Below, piece by piece: positions 1 to 11,098 of a stretch of 64,000 nucleotides of DNA. Positions within the stretch are counted from its first letter, which is position 1. Every line of letters begins with the position of its first letter. A model generated the notes under the pieces. That model worked only from the letters and a program-made list of their open reading frames with translations, had not been told where the DNA came from and made no database searches. Made by a program: the position numbers and the translations under genes. Origin of the DNA: Earliella scabrosa (lineage: Eukaryota > Basidiomycota > Agaricomycetes > Polyporales > Polyporaceae); contig JABYQQ010000017.1 in NCBI GenBank assembly GCA_022605405.1, forward strand, positions 1 to 64,000, written 5' to 3'.

Positions 1-2
1 CC

Positions 3-74
3 CGCGGCAAAGGCAAGGAGCGGGCAGTTGACAACGCCACCGGCTACGATTCCGATGTGACCCTCGTCGATTGA
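3..74 (+). CDS. 3' end of an upstream gene (partial)
   Basis: An open frame enters from the left edge and stops with TGA at 72-74. It encodes about 23 residues that are Lys/Gly/Glu-rich at first and end in DVTLVD, with codon use like the other genes here. No domain can be recognised from so short a piece. It is called coding because the frame has a natural stop and the downstream sequence loses coding character. Its start and any function lie outside the window. Confidence 0.45.
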   Translation, partial: RGKGKERAVDNATGYDSDVTLVD

Positions 75-1497
75 CGCGATGATTGTCCACCGTCCACGCC
101 GCTCTGGGGGATACCTTTGCTTGGACTCTTAGTTTCTGTTGGATACATTTTCGCATTCCGTGCGGGCTCGTACCGCTATTCCTACCAATACTTTTAATGC
201 GCCTTCACTAAACCTACCTCCTGGCCTTCTTCCGTGTGGCGACGCACGTACTGCATACCCGGGCGAGCTTCCTGTACTTACAGATATTTCCGACGACGGA
301 CATACGTATGATCCAACACTCCGACGCTCCTGTCTCCTAGTTCTTAGACCCACTTTCACGTCTGCCGTACTGTTACCCCTGGCCCATAGACGCTCCTTCA
401 TCCTGCCATCCTTCGACCTGACACGCGCTCATTTATGTCCGTAATATCCCGTTGTGTCTTACTTCGCCGAAATCCTCGTGTGAGCCTTCGCGACCTGGAA
501 CATTCGGCGCACGATTAGATCGTCGCGCGACAGATAGCTCACCCAACCGGTCGGGCGACAACCGACGGCCGTTTGGGCTCGATCGTCCAGCCTCAGCGTT
601 GCGAGCCAGGGCCCTTACGCCGTGCCAAGAATAGGGTCACCCGATTTCAGCCGTTCGTCAATCTGGTGTGGAGATCCTTTGGGGCGGGCAGTTGGAGATA
701 TAATCCTGCAAGGCGGACAGCGTGCGCCAGGACACTCTGCCTACCATTTGCCGTCCCTCGTTATGCCTGCTCCGACCTCGCACCTGCGCCCTGCCACTCG
801 CCTGACCCGTGGCTGGCGGTTGATCAGTAATGGACGCCTCGCAATGTTCTTGCGCAACCAACTCCTCCGCTATTGCGAGGCCTCCCGCGGCGAACGCCGG
901 CACCTAGTACGCGAGATAGCCTACGAAATCATGGTGCGCTTCCCAAGCACTGTTCAACATCTGGACCTCTCCGCCGACGACATTGCCGAGGTACGCATTC
1001 CGACTTGGACAGCTCCAGCCACATTATTCATGGCACGGCCTACAGTTCGTGAACAGATGGATGCGGGCCCGCGCCCAACCGGCCACGATGATCGACGGAA
1101 TGTTGGTGGGAGCGATGGGACAGATGACTGTGTAGAGGTTGGAGAGCGAATCGGAGGTTCCGCGCCATGTTTGCACATGTATTGCTCTGAACAGTCAATG
1201 CGGAGTGCGTGACGGGCAACGTGGTGACCGACGCGTCGGAGAACTTAGTGAAACCTATCAATTGCGTTGATACGAGTGACCAAGAAAGCGCGCCGTACCC
1301 GAAATCCAGATCTGGTCCGACGCGCTGGGCGCGACTTTGGGGCTGCACGGCGGGACCTGGTTGCTCCTGCGCCCATTTCCCACACCGTGTACGTTGAACG
1401 CGCCCTCCTTGGTCCTGCCGCCATTTACCACCCCGTCTACTTTCAACTCTCAGTCGCCGTCACTGCCCACAGCCTTGCAGCTTGCTCAGCCGCCGCA
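75..1497. other. No recognised gene
   Basis: Between the upstream gene end and the HMG-type gene at 1498 I see only short overlapping frames without family resemblance or consistent splice sites. An open frame in phase with the next gene extends back to 1267, but its residues look like translated leader. The stretch is most simply intergenic plus the 5' leader of the next gene. Confidence 0.5.
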
Positions 1498-4400
1498 ATG
1501 TCCTCGCAGTCTGCCTCGTCGACCTCCATCAGTCCATCCGACGCGACGAATGGCTCCGCACCCGACGTCACCGCCCATGCGACCGTCCCACAGCTCGCTG
1601 CCACCGTGACCGCGGTATCGCTGTCGGCGACAGGGCCCCCGAACCCCGACGCGTCTGTCCTCAACGGCGACATCATGCCAGGCGAGCCGAGCAAGGGCAC
1701 CGCCTCGACAACAGCCCCAGGACCAGACGACGAGCACGAGGAAGAGGATGATTCCCCTGACCCGAATATCGATCCTCAACTGTACGCCGAAGATCGTAGG
1801 ATGCGCGCGGAGGGCGCGTCCCGCAAGGTACGACTCGATTGGAAGAAGTTCCCGGGACCGACCCAAATCTTGGAAGCCAACCGCGCTCGCGTGCAAGCCG
1901 CGAAGGAGGGAGGGCAACCCGTTGGTCCCATCATCGACGAGATCAGCAAGGATATATACGCGAAGTACGGGGCGGAATTGAAGGCGAAGAAACAGCAAAG
2001 CGCGGCGGACATTACCAACGTGAGTGATCCCTGAGTGTCCTTGCCGCTGTTACCAACCCCTATTAGGCGGTGACCAACTGGTACAAGAACCGAGCCGCGA
2101 ATGAGTCCACTGCAAAATCGAGCAAAAAATGGACGGCGCTCAAGCAAAAATGCCACAATATGATCGCCGCGATGGCATCCCGGCGAGCGAGCGCGATGCG
2201 TATGTGGGCGAGCGCCAACAAGGACCGTGTCCACGCCGCCGCGGGCAACAAGAAGATCGGGAACTTCTCCCATTACGCCAAAGAGCTCTTCAAGGATCTT
2301 CCGCAGGACGAGCAGGACTTTTGGGAGGCGAAGGCCGAGGGAGCGGGAGACTCTGGAGAAGAGGACCAATACTTCGAGTGAGGTTTCCTTGCATTGCGTC
2401 CAATACTAGTCTGACACCACGGACAACTAGCAATCAAGAGGTCGCCCTGGAAATCTTAGGGCATGTGCTGTCGGGGCTCCTCGGATGCAAAAAGGATGGG
2501 GTCGGCATGGCGGCGTTCGCGCTGAGCTACGCGCATCGCGACAGGGAGGGGGACTTGCAGTTTGCAGAGTGAGTGAGGACCCGAGGCGGCTGCATGCTCA
2601 TGAGCTGACAGCGTTTTGGGCAGGATCTCGGTGACTGTCGACCCGCAATCGGTCCCGTTCGCGAGGTTTGGCTCGGGCGCAGAGGAGAACGGGAGGCGGT
2701 TTCAGAATTGGGCTGCTGTGGTGACGCGTGAGTAGACCCAGGGATGGCGGATGCGGAACGTCTGACCAAGCGATGTCTTCCGTGCAGCGCAATACCCGAA
2801 CTCGGAAGGGCATGCACACATCCCCAAGACCAACCTCCTTTTCGATGCCAACGGTCACGCTCTGCTTCCTGACATTCCTTACACTCAGGACTTTGAGCTG
2901 GCGAAGGACGTCATGATGGAATACATGGCGGCGAAGTGGAGTAAGTGTCTCCTGTTCGAGTCACCAATGCGGCGCATTGAGCGTGTCTACAGAAGAGTCC
3001 GGGCGAACGTCTGTCTTCGTCTGGAACGACGTGCAAGAGAACCTCGGGATGTATGTGCCGCAGGTGTTCCAAAGCGTGTTTATGAGGAGGGTGGAGGATT
3101 GGGATCATTTCGACGCCATCTCAGCCTTCCGCCTGCTGATGCACAGCCAGAACACAGGCGCGCCTTTCGCGTTCCACCCCGAGGTTGCAGCGCACACGCG
3201 TCGCTTGACAGTGTTCGCGACGCCGACAAAGCCTACTAGCCGTCGACCAACTCCACTCCCGGGAACTCCCGCGACTCGCGGCACCACGCCTCTACCGACC
3301 ACGCCAGCCCCTCGGATCCAAGGGCCAGGGACCCCATCGTCCACGGTCTGTCCATCCTCGTTGCATACGCCCAGCGACGTGGGCACACAAGGAAGCGGTC
3401 TGATGCCGTCCATCTCCGAGTTTGGAGAAGAGGAGGACCGCGTGGAGAGTCGCGACACCACTCCGACGCCGCAGCCTCGCAACTACGCTCAGAACGACGG
3501 GGCCATCGAGGAGCAGTCAGTCGACACGCAAATTGATCGTCAGGTCCCTGAGGACGACGACGGGTCCAGCGGGGGTTCGCCCGAACAACTGCCCATACCT
3601 GAGGACGTCCCGATGGACGACACCTGGTCGACGTCGCCTGGCGCTGACCGAGAGCCCACCTCCGCTGCGTCGGCGCCGCAAGACGCGCCAAGCAGCGTGT
3701 CTCCAGCAGAGAGCGGCGACCACTCTGACGATGTCCCGATGGACGACTCGTATTCGACGCGACCTGCAACTCACTGCGCGCCAGTGCCTGCTACCTCCGG
3801 CCCGGGCGATGAGCCCATGACGACATCCCCGGACACCGCGCGTCGTGAGCTTGCGGACAAGCCAGTACCAATGGCAGACTCTGCTGCGACCGACGCCCCC
3901 GCGAATGTGGGCGCTGCAGAGGTGGAGACAGCGCCCACGCAACACGGAGTCGCGGAGGGAGATGTGCGAATGACGGAGGCTGGGGACGCTCCCGAACCCG
4001 CGCGGGTTTCGTCCGCCGCTGGCGACGTGTCCCCAACGGCGCACGATGACGAAAGTGCAAAGGAGGACGACTCGGGGGTCGACCGGACATCAGCAGCCGT
4101 GGGTTCATCAGCGAACGCGGCTGATACCGAGGCGACCGTCCAGCACCCTTCTGTGGGACCAAAAGCCTCCGAAGCCGTCGCACCTGGTGTACAACCTCTG
4201 AAGATCAAGTTCTCGGCGGCAGCGTTCCAAGCTGCGACCCACGCGAATGCCCCACCCAGCCGGGCTCGAACCAAGAGCGTCAAGGCTTCGGCTCCTTCGG
4301 AGAAGCGCATCACTCGCTCATCGGCCGCGGGCAAGGAGAACCCGGCGACGCAGACTGCGCCGGAGGTCGAGGGCTCGAAGAAACGCGGGGCTGCAGAGGA

Positions 4401-4566
4401 GAACATGCCGGCTGCGAAGAAGCCGCGCCGCAGTGGGGGCGCATCCCGGTGAGTTTGAGCCCACATCTCAAGCGTGAGCACCAAGAATCTGAGAGATCGC
4501 AGGCCCTTGACAGCCACCCTTGCCAGTCAGCGCGAGCCTCGCACTCGTCAAGGCGCTCGGCGTTGA
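1498..4566 (+). CDS. Divergent-HMG domain protein, KDZ-associated family (copy outside the element)
   Basis: Exons: 1498-2019, 2067-2377, 2431-2568, 2624-2727, 2788-2940, 2993-4448 and 4503-4566, giving 915 aa. If the last intron is not removed, a stop at 4450-4452 gives 895 aa. All joins keep frame at GT..AG borders. Residues 175-265 begin AVTNWYKNR and contain an HMG-like helix block (SAMRMWASANKDRV ... LPQDEQDFWEAKA). Residues beyond about 410 are a long low-complexity acidic tail with two DVPMDD units and a basic end. The exon layout and short motifs (YAHRDREG, YMAAKW) match the gene at 11099-14626 inside the transposon, including a third exon of 138 nt in both. A divergent HMG domain is the DNA-binding companion reported for basidiomycete KDZ/TET-JBP elements (Iyer et al. 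2014). No transposase is seen beside this copy, so it may be a remnant of another element or a settled host copy. Start chosen at the first ATG of the serine/alanine-rich N-terminus. Confidence 0.75.
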
Positions 4567-5008
4567 ACGGAGGTTCTGTGTACTAGGTTAAGTTGACGTG
4601 CCGTAATGTGTATCGAATGCGATCGCGTATCATGCTTCTTTGCGACCCGAAGCTGGGCCCATTCCCACGTGTGACCCACAAAGGCATGCATCGCGCTTGC
4701 TAACATCTTAACCCAGCGAGAAAGGGCGGTATAGCCAGAACAGCACAGGCAAGACGCGGGGAGGCGAGAGGGTACGTCCAGTGCAACATGACAGCGGGTA
4801 CGATGACACTGATCGTGCGCAAGGTGACATATCAAGGCATTGAACACGCAAGAAAAGAGAGTCGCGAGAGGCAAGAGAAACCAAAGGCGATGGGGTGCAA
4901 CACAGGCAGGATATATTAGTGCGATAGTGATGAGGTGCGTGGCTGAATCGGGTCTTCTCATGTGCGAGGGCGGCTGGCAGTAAGTAATGGCGCAGACGAA
5001 GCGCCGGC

Positions 5009-5490
5009 GAGCCGTTCCAGCCCGCGAGAGTGAGAGAGGACGGCTCGAGGCCGGGCTGTCGCCCACGTCTTCTCATCGCAGCACATGCATGTCTATTGCT
5101 GCGATACGCGAGCCGTTCCAGCCCGCGAAAGCGAGAGAGAACGGCTCGAGGCCGGGCTGTCGCCCACGTCTTCTCATCGCAGCACATGCATGTCTATTGC
5201 TGCGAGACGCGAGCCGTTCCAGCCCGCGAAAGCGAGAGAGAACGGCTCGAGGCCGGGCTGTCGCCCACGTCTTCTCATCGCAGCACATGCATGTCTATTG
5301 CTGAGAGACGGGAGCCGTTCCAGCCCGCGAAAGCGAGAGAGAACAGCTCGAGGCCGGGCTGTCGCCCACGTCTTCTCATCGCAGCACATGCATGTCTATG
5401 GCTGCGAGACGCGAGCCGTTCCAGCCCGCGAAAGCGAGAGAGAACGGCTCGAAGCCGGTCGGTCGCCCACGTCTTCTCATCGCAGCACAT
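5009..5490. repeat. Tandem repeat, 101-bp unit, about 4.8 copies
   Basis: The string GAGCCGTTCCAGCCCGCGA recurs at 5009, 5110, 5211, 5312 and 5413, exactly 101 bp apart, with few substitutions. The last copy is cut short near 5490. Because 101 is not a multiple of three, the array is open in several frames on both strands, and those frames are not genes. Confidence 0.95.
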
Positions 5491-5610
5491 AAAGCCTCGG
5501 AAAGTGGTAGCAAGGTGCGCATGGCATTGCGACGCGATGCAGGGCAGAGAACATGAAGACTGCATGCCCAGTGCAATACGAGACAGCTTGCAGGGGGAGC
5601 ACAGACGCGA

Positions 5611-5726
5611 TATGACGCGATGCGCGAGCCGTGACGCGACGCGTGGGCCGTGACGCGACGCGTGGGCCGTGACGCGACGCGCGAGCCGTGACGCGACGCG
5701 CGAGCCGTGACGCGACGCGCGAGCCG
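5611..5726. repeat. Tandem repeat, 19-bp unit, about 6 copies
   Basis: A 19-bp unit of the type CGTGACGCGACGCGCGAGC is repeated head to tail. The first copy is diverged and two copies carry GTGGG in place of GCGAG. It lies 120 bp after the 101-bp array and is extremely CpG-rich. Confidence 0.9.
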
Positions 5727-7329
5727 GAAGGCAAAGGGAACGAGGCGAGCGACGGCGTATGCAGAGGCAACGCGACGCCTCAAGCGCTTGGCGAAGGAGG
5801 GGGTGAGGGGTTAGTGGAGGAAATGAGAATGCGCGCCAGGGCTACCAAGGCGCGGCGCACAGGGCAGAGGAAGGTGGTCGAGAGGTGGAGCACGAGCGCG
5901 CAGCCGGCCTGCCACAAGGCCAGAGGTCAAGCGTGCGCACGAGAGGACATGCGCAGGCAGCGCAGGCGCGACAGGCAGGATGCCATGAAGGGGGAGAGGG
6001 AATGAGGGTGGGCAGTGAGAAGAGCGATGCTGGTCGCCCAGCTTTGCGAGCGGTCGCGGGGCCGAATAGCTGAAGCTACGTAGCGCGGGTAAGTGAGTAA
6101 CCATGAGCAGCACGATGTGGCTGACTGACCGACTTATGCACGGGGCTGATGAGGCTGACAGACTCGTGCATGGAGCCCATGGCGTTGCGAGGGGACACAG
6201 CGCGCTTGAACTGGACGGGTTCACGGGGGTGGCAAGGGACTGCAACGAGAGAAGAGGGGGTGCATGGACTGGCTGGGGACAGAGGGCACAACCACAGGCG
6301 CGACGGATGGATGCTGCGCGCTCAGTCCTGGAGAGATGCACAGCGGGCGAGGGGGAATGCGAAGGACGCTGTGGAGAGGTCAACCAAGACCGTGGTGAGC
6401 GCAGTGGGCAAAGTGGAGGGGGCTCCGTGCACAGCGGGCGAGCCAGGTCAGCGGAACGTGCAGGAGTCGGTCGCGGAGGAGAGAGCGAAGACGTCGGAAC
6501 GTGCAGGAGTGGGTCGCGGAGGAGAGAGCGAAGACGTCGTGAGCAAACGGGCGGCAGCGCGAGATGCAGCAAGAGGGGAAGGAGTACAAGGGGTGTGAAT
6601 ACGATGACTTGACTGAGCACCGCGGGATAGGGCTGTGCACAGGGCGGACACAGCGCCTGTCTTGCACTTCTCTCTGCCCGTGTGGTCCGCACTCTGCCTC
6701 TTGCTCCGCACTCTGCCTCTTGCTCTCACTACGCTGCTTGCCCGCCTCTGTCCCTTATCGCTTCCACCCTCGGTTCTGAAACGCTGGTGCTGCCAGAGGG
6801 CCTGTCGTGCGGAGGTCTACACCACAACTCACAGGTGAGCAGCTATTCTGCCACGTCGTACACCTTGAGGCCCGGTTCAACCTCGTCTCTCGCCCCTGCT
6901 ACCCTCCATGCAGGCCGCACGCTTCGAATCGCGTACAGGCCCTGTCCATCGCCTCGTGCATCACCACCATTGCGTGTGGGCCCGCCCTCGCGTGCACAAG
7001 CCACTGTCGCGTCGTGAACCCAGCAGACGTGTGCAGATTCCCTTTGGCGCGTCGTGAACACACAGTGTGCGCATCCCCGCCCGGCCGTCGCGTGCTGAAC
7101 GCGCCAGACGTGTCCGCATCCCCGCCGTCGCACCCCTGCCCGTTGTCGCACCCCTCCCGGCTGTCGCACCCCATAGGTGTTCGCATTCCCGCCGTCGCAT
7201 CCACGTCCGCGCCGTTGCGTGCTGAACGCCGCTGACGTACCTGCATCCCGGCTGCGTCTACAACCCCACCGTCCCGTGCACAACCCCCTTTCGTCGGTGG
7301 CCGGGTTACTGTCTGCGCGTTAGTGAACA
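5727..7329. other. GC-rich, gene-poor stretch with degenerate short repeats
   Basis: Purine-rich on the plus strand up to about 6600, then C-rich. At about 7085-7225 a loose repeat of GTCGCACCCC/GCCGTCGCATCC type occurs. Long open frames occur on both strands at once (for example 5811-6692 minus), as expected of base composition rather than coding. A short near-duplicate of about 45 bp around GAACGTGCAGGAGT(C/G)GGTCG occurs at 6457 and 6500. I see no gene. Confidence 0.5.
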
Positions 7330-7378
7330 CCGCGCTGGCAGCCAGAAGCCTTATTTTGAGGAGCTCGTTTGGGAAGAG

Positions 7379-7633
7379 GTGAGTACGCAAATTGTGGGGC
7401 GCGTGTGGGCGGTGGATGCTGAGCGGTTCATAAGGAACACGCCCCTATCAGGCAGTATGTCGACCGGGTGGAAGACTGCGCTGATTTGCGCGATGGTGGG
7501 GTTAGGCTTGCTGGCGTACAGCCTACACAGGCTGCTGAGCTGGATGTGGGCGGTAACTCGCGTGCTGATGATGATCGTAGGGGTGTTGGGAGTCGTTTCC
7601 ATCATCTTGGTGCGGTTGTTGTGGTTGGGATGA
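7379..7633 (+). CDS. Possible small membrane protein or last exon of one
   Basis: The frame encodes about 84 residues and stops at 7631-7633. It contains two strongly hydrophobic stretches (around ALICAMVGLGLLAYSLHRLL and VLMMIVGVLGVVSIILVRLL) followed by the stop. The frame continues upstream through PYFEELVWEE to about 7320, so the GTG at 7379 is probably internal and a start or upstream exon is missing from my model. The two helices with a short basic loop look genuine, but there is no family match and the surroundings are repeat-rich. Confidence 0.35.
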   Translation: MSTQIVGRVWAVDAERFIRNTPLSGSMSTGWKTALICAMVGLGLLAYSLHRLLSWMWAVTRVLMMIVGVLGVVSIILVRLLWLG

Positions 7634-7827
7634 ACCCAACGACAATTCTTGAAAGACTGGACATTACATAGTGATCACTAGGAGTAGAGATACGATATAT
7701 GGCGTGAATTCTTCTTGAATCGTACAGACAGGCGGCGTAGGGCACGCGAAGCTGATGGAGAAGCGCGCACACGAAATTATCTTGCAGTAATCGCCCCAGC
7801 GGACGAGGTTACATTAGGCGCCAAAGG

Positions 7828-8060
7828 GAGGATGATCTCCGGATAATCCTACGCCCCAGCATACATGTATAGAAGCGCGCGAGCGAGACAATGCTAGGCG
7901 GAGGTGAGATAGCGCCCGAGGAGGGATTATCTGAGGATTATCGTGAGGCTGGGCGGTCGCGCGGTGGAGTAGAAGCGCGCGGGGGATTATCCCCCGGATT
8001 ATCTCGCCCGGCGCTAAGGAGACCGAGGGCTCTGCGCGCACCGAAAATAATCCTGCAGGG
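7828..8060. repeat. Cluster of GGATTATC / GATAATCC motifs
   Basis: Six copies of an ATTATC/GATAAT core in both orientations occur within about 230 bp (near 7842, 7924, 7934, 7983, 7996 and 8047), several flanked by runs of G or C that pair with each other, such as GGGGGATTATCCCCC at 7981. This resembles the arms of a small foldback or a cluster of binding sites. It ends about 100 bp before the membrane-protein gene at 8156, whose first exon is missing. Confidence 0.45.
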
Positions 8061-8155
8061 CGTCTATTTATTTCTTAACAGGCGTTTTGATCTAACGCCC
8101 AACAGAGCTTAGCATGGAAAGTTAATCCGCGTTTGCTGAAGTCACTGCGCTCTAG

Positions 8156-9219
8156 GCATCTACGTTGCCATCGCGGCTCACACGGCCTACAAGATCGTCC
8201 TCAGTCCGACACGCCACCGCGCCTCCAAGAACGCGCTCCTCGCCTGGGTGTCCTTGACGTTCGTAGTGCAAGTCATATACTACGTCGCCGGCTCAAAATG
8301 GAGCGAAATCGAGTTCGTCGAGACCTCCGTCGATCCTGGCGTCTTCGCGAGCCAGCTCTCGTCGAACCTCTCGCTCTTGAAGAACACGACGTACACGATC
8401 ACCATATGGCTCGCAGACGGCTTCATTGTGCGTATTCCATCTTTCGCACGCTGCGGAACCTACTGACATTCGTCTGCTGCAGCTCTACCGGGCGGTTGCC
8501 ATCTACGCGGATAAGCTCTACGTTGCCATCCTCCCCGCTCTTCTCTATCTCGCCTCTATAGGTGAGTGCCTGCCGCATCCGCACCACATCCTCCATCATG
8601 CTGAACCTCGTGTCCAGCAACCGGCATCGGACTCCTCGTCGAGTCCGCAAAGCCCGGCGCGATGTTCGGCCAGGTCGAGGTGATCGACTTCGGCACCCCC
8701 TTCTGGTCGCTCTCGGTCAGCATGAACGTGCTGAGCACGCTCCTCATCGCCGGACGCCTCATCTACCGCCGCCGCGCGCTCGTCGAGTCCCTCTCCCGCA
8801 ACAGTCCGCGCGCGTACGGCGCCGAGGTCGCCATCTTCCTCGAGAGCGCGGCGCTCTATGCCGTCGCTGCCCTCATCTACATCCCCATGTTCGCCAAGAA
8901 CATCCCCCTGCAGTTCCCCTTTTCGGCGCTCCTCGTCTCTGCCGCGGTACGTCTCAGAGTCTTCTTGTCCCTGGTCGCCACCTGATCGCGCCGTGTGTGT
9001 CCTTAGAGCATTGCCCCGCATCTCATCATTTTAAGGATGGTCAGCGGAGACTCGTCCAGGATCGAGGCGAGCCTCATTCCGCTCGGTGTGTACGGGGACC
9101 GCGAGGCGGGTACCGGGCATATGGGCGATGAACCGGCGTCAAAGGTCAGTCCTCGTTCACGTCTCATGAACCCTAAGTTGACTGGGTGCCGTCCACTGGC
9201 AGTCCATCGATCACAGTAG
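8156..9219 (+). pseudogene. Seven-helix-like membrane protein, first exon not found
   Basis: Exons 8156-8427, 8483-8561, 8618-8946 and 9007-9219 correspond one to one with exons 2-5 of the paralogues at 48049-49298 and 56046-57297. Shared marks are KWSEIEFVET, NTTYTITIWLAD, ATGIGLLVES, FLESAALYAV and SIAPHLIILRM. Five or six hydrophobic helices are visible. The short first exon of the paralogues (ATG...MSYAAAVV) is not recognisable upstream; an acceptor-like TCTAG precedes 8156. The gene is either 5'-truncated or uses a diverged first exon further left, beyond the ATTATC cluster. The remaining frame has no stop or shift. It converges on the disrupted beta-lactamase gene (stop at 9436). Ligand and function are unknown. 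Confidence 0.6.
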
Positions 9220-9435
9220 CTCTGGTCATCACGACTGAGACTGGCAGCGATGTTGACAGTTGATACTTCTAGTGCACCCCTTTGTAGTGGAGCGTATTCG
9301 AGCGTCCTAAGCAAGTTTGTAGTAATTTTGATGTATTCGGTAATACCATCTGTCTATGCGACTCCCCGAAAACCGTTCATTGTCCGGTCACTACGCTGCT
9401 GTCAACCCGAGGCAGGTCGTGATATCGAGCCCACA

Positions 9436-9938
9436 TCACTTCCTCTCAAGGACCAGAGATACCGACGGGACATGCAGCCGCTGCTCTCTCCCCGCGCCCG
9501 AGAAGTAGACGACGTTGATCGCCGCGTTGTTGCGCACCCCCCACAAGTCCTGACCGTTCCAGTACGGGTAGCAGCCCATGTGTTCCATGCCGTTATAGCC
9601 AGGAATGCCCGCATCGATCCTGCTCGACACCGTCAGCACATGGTATCATACGACCAACCGGTCTCGAGCGAAAGCGTCACCTGAACTCGTCCCTACGCAT
9701 GCCGGAGCGCAGCGCCAACCGACCCGGGGCGCCGAACCTCTTCAAGACGTCCACGCCAAGCAGCATGAGCCGCTCCACGTACAGCGTGCCCTTGTCCACG
9801 ACGATCGTAGCAGCCGTCTCGCCTTCCGGACTTGACTCCGACTCGACGCCGGCCCACCTCCCCGCATACAACGAGGCGGCCTCCTGAGCAAGCGCCTTGT
9901 CGATCGCCGGCTGGAAGAGTCGGAAGGTCTCGTATGCG
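9436..9938 (-). pseudogene. Beta-lactamase-like gene, C-terminal half (split by transposon)
   Basis: Read on the minus strand from the element edge: the 3' part of exon 4 (9938-9681) and exon 5 (9619-9436), joined through a GTGACG donor and GCAG acceptor. It encodes the last ~145 residues, including FQPAID, VVDKGTLYVE, FGAPGRLALRS and a C-terminal block starting IDAGIPGYNG. Exon 5 is 184 nt, as in the intact paralogue at 58286-60277. Counting on from the last codon (TAC) of the N-terminal half at 44952, GAG follows in frame and no stop intervenes, so only the transposon separates the halves. The 7-bp duplication CGCATAC (minus strand) occurs at both break points. Confidence 0.9.
9932..9938. 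repeat. Left target-site duplication (7 bp)
   Basis: GTATGCG immediately left of the element's first base (9939) is repeated exactly at 44952-44958 immediately right of its last base. The next outer base on either side does not extend the match, so the duplication is 7 bp as read. Confidence 0.9.
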
Positions 9939-10010
9939 CAGTGAATTCAGTTTACGCAGATCATCTGAGCCGCTTAGTTACGGTAAAAGACAACTATTTA
10001 TCTGCCTTAA
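9939..10010 (+). repeat. Left terminal inverted repeat (72 bp)
   Basis: Aligned without gaps to the reverse complement of 44880-44951: 59 of 72 positions agree. The inner 32 bases (9979-10010) differ at one position only and include CGGTAAAAGACAACTATTTA. The outer 40 bases are less conserved but share AGATCATCT and CTTAG. The terminal dinucleotide is CA at both ends. A nearby internal echo, TCAACTATTTCA, occurs at 10014-10025. Confidence 0.92.
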
Positions 10011-10082
10011 GCGTCAACTATTTCACTGCGCGCCTCTGCAACGAGCGTCTCCGCCGCCTTCTCGCCCACTGCATTCCTCCCC

Positions 10083-10960
10083 AAATTATTTGACCCACCA
10101 GGAAATGCTCTCCGGCCCTCATCAAATATCTCACTCCGTCTCACCTCACGCCTCCCACACAGCGTCTAGTGCCATCAAATATTTCACCCACCCGTTCACC
10201 AGGCATCCTGCGGCATTCATGTGCGCGTCACCCCCACTGGGATATTTCATGGACTCTCAAATATTTCACCCCTGCCTGTTCATGCACTCCTCCTGCGCGC
10301 TGACTGCTCCTCAAATAATTGATCCGTCTACATTCATGTGCGCGTCACGCCCAGTCAGATATTTCATCCCTCCTCAAATACTTGAAGCACTCCTCGGGCA
10401 GTGCGCGCCTCCTCCCCGCTCGTCTTCATGACCGGCCCTCAAATATTCCATTGACATGGCTCCATGTGCGTCTGATGCCCAGTGAGCTCTTTCCTCGCTC
10501 CTCAAATATTTCACCACTGCACTTTCCCTGCGCGCCTCCTTGTGCGCCGTCATTTCCCATACTGCCTCTCAAATATTTCATCCATCTCCCCTCCTGTGCG
10601 CGTCATGCACAGTCCCCCATTTCATCCCCTCTCAAATATTTCACCGCTGCAGCGCTGCGCCTCAGATATTCCATCCATCTGGGTTTATGTGCGCGTCGTC
10701 CACAGTCAAATATTTCAACCCACCTCAAATACTTGATAGCGGTGGGCGTCGCGCACCACGCCATCTTGCCCTCTGCCTCCAATATTTTACCCTGGTGCCC
10801 ACTTGATCCATGCGCGTCTCCGGCACCCCAAGCGCTCCCAGTATCAACCGGTGAAACATCTGGGCGCCCTTCAAATATTTGGGCGACCTCCGTGCTCCCC
10901 CACGGTGAGATAACTCACGCACCTCGAATATCTCGGTCTGTCATCTGGCCCCACCAGCGG
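10083..10960 (+). repeat. Left subterminal array of CTCAAATATTTCA motifs
   Basis: About 17 copies or variants of (T/C)CAAATATTTCA are spread over 0.85 kb at spacings of roughly 20-70 bp (for example near 10175, 10257, 10500, 10568, 10631, 10704). Most read in the same direction, with CTC before and CACC or CATC after the core. The same motif appears in reverse complement at the right end. Inverted clusters of short motifs next to the TIRs are typical transposase-binding regions in other large DNA transposon families; that role is inferred here. Frames open through this region (for example 9832-10431) are by-products. Single internal copies also occur near 15428 and 40950. Confidence 0.85.
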
Positions 10961-11098
10961 TCCTCCTCATAGCGTCGCCATCTCTCGCCCATCGATGTGT
11001 CCTGCTATGAGCCAGACAGTGAGTACATGGATGCAGTATGGTATCCCTGACCACACGCCTATTAGCCAGTGCGAACATTCATGCCTGATGACCACTTA

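Noticed and set aside
5009..5653. Overlapping frames with a repeated SSHRSTCMSIA-like peptide
   Set aside because: They are translations of the 101-bp tandem repeat in different frames, equally open on the opposite strand.
5811..6692. 293-codon minus-strand frame with hydrophobic look
   Set aside because: Composition-driven in a purine-rich stretch; two other frames are open at the same place and no helix pattern or motif is stable.
10083..10960. Frames translated through the left subterminal array
   Set aside because: They repeat the AAATATTT motif as peptides (IFHP-like) in several frames and end at random.
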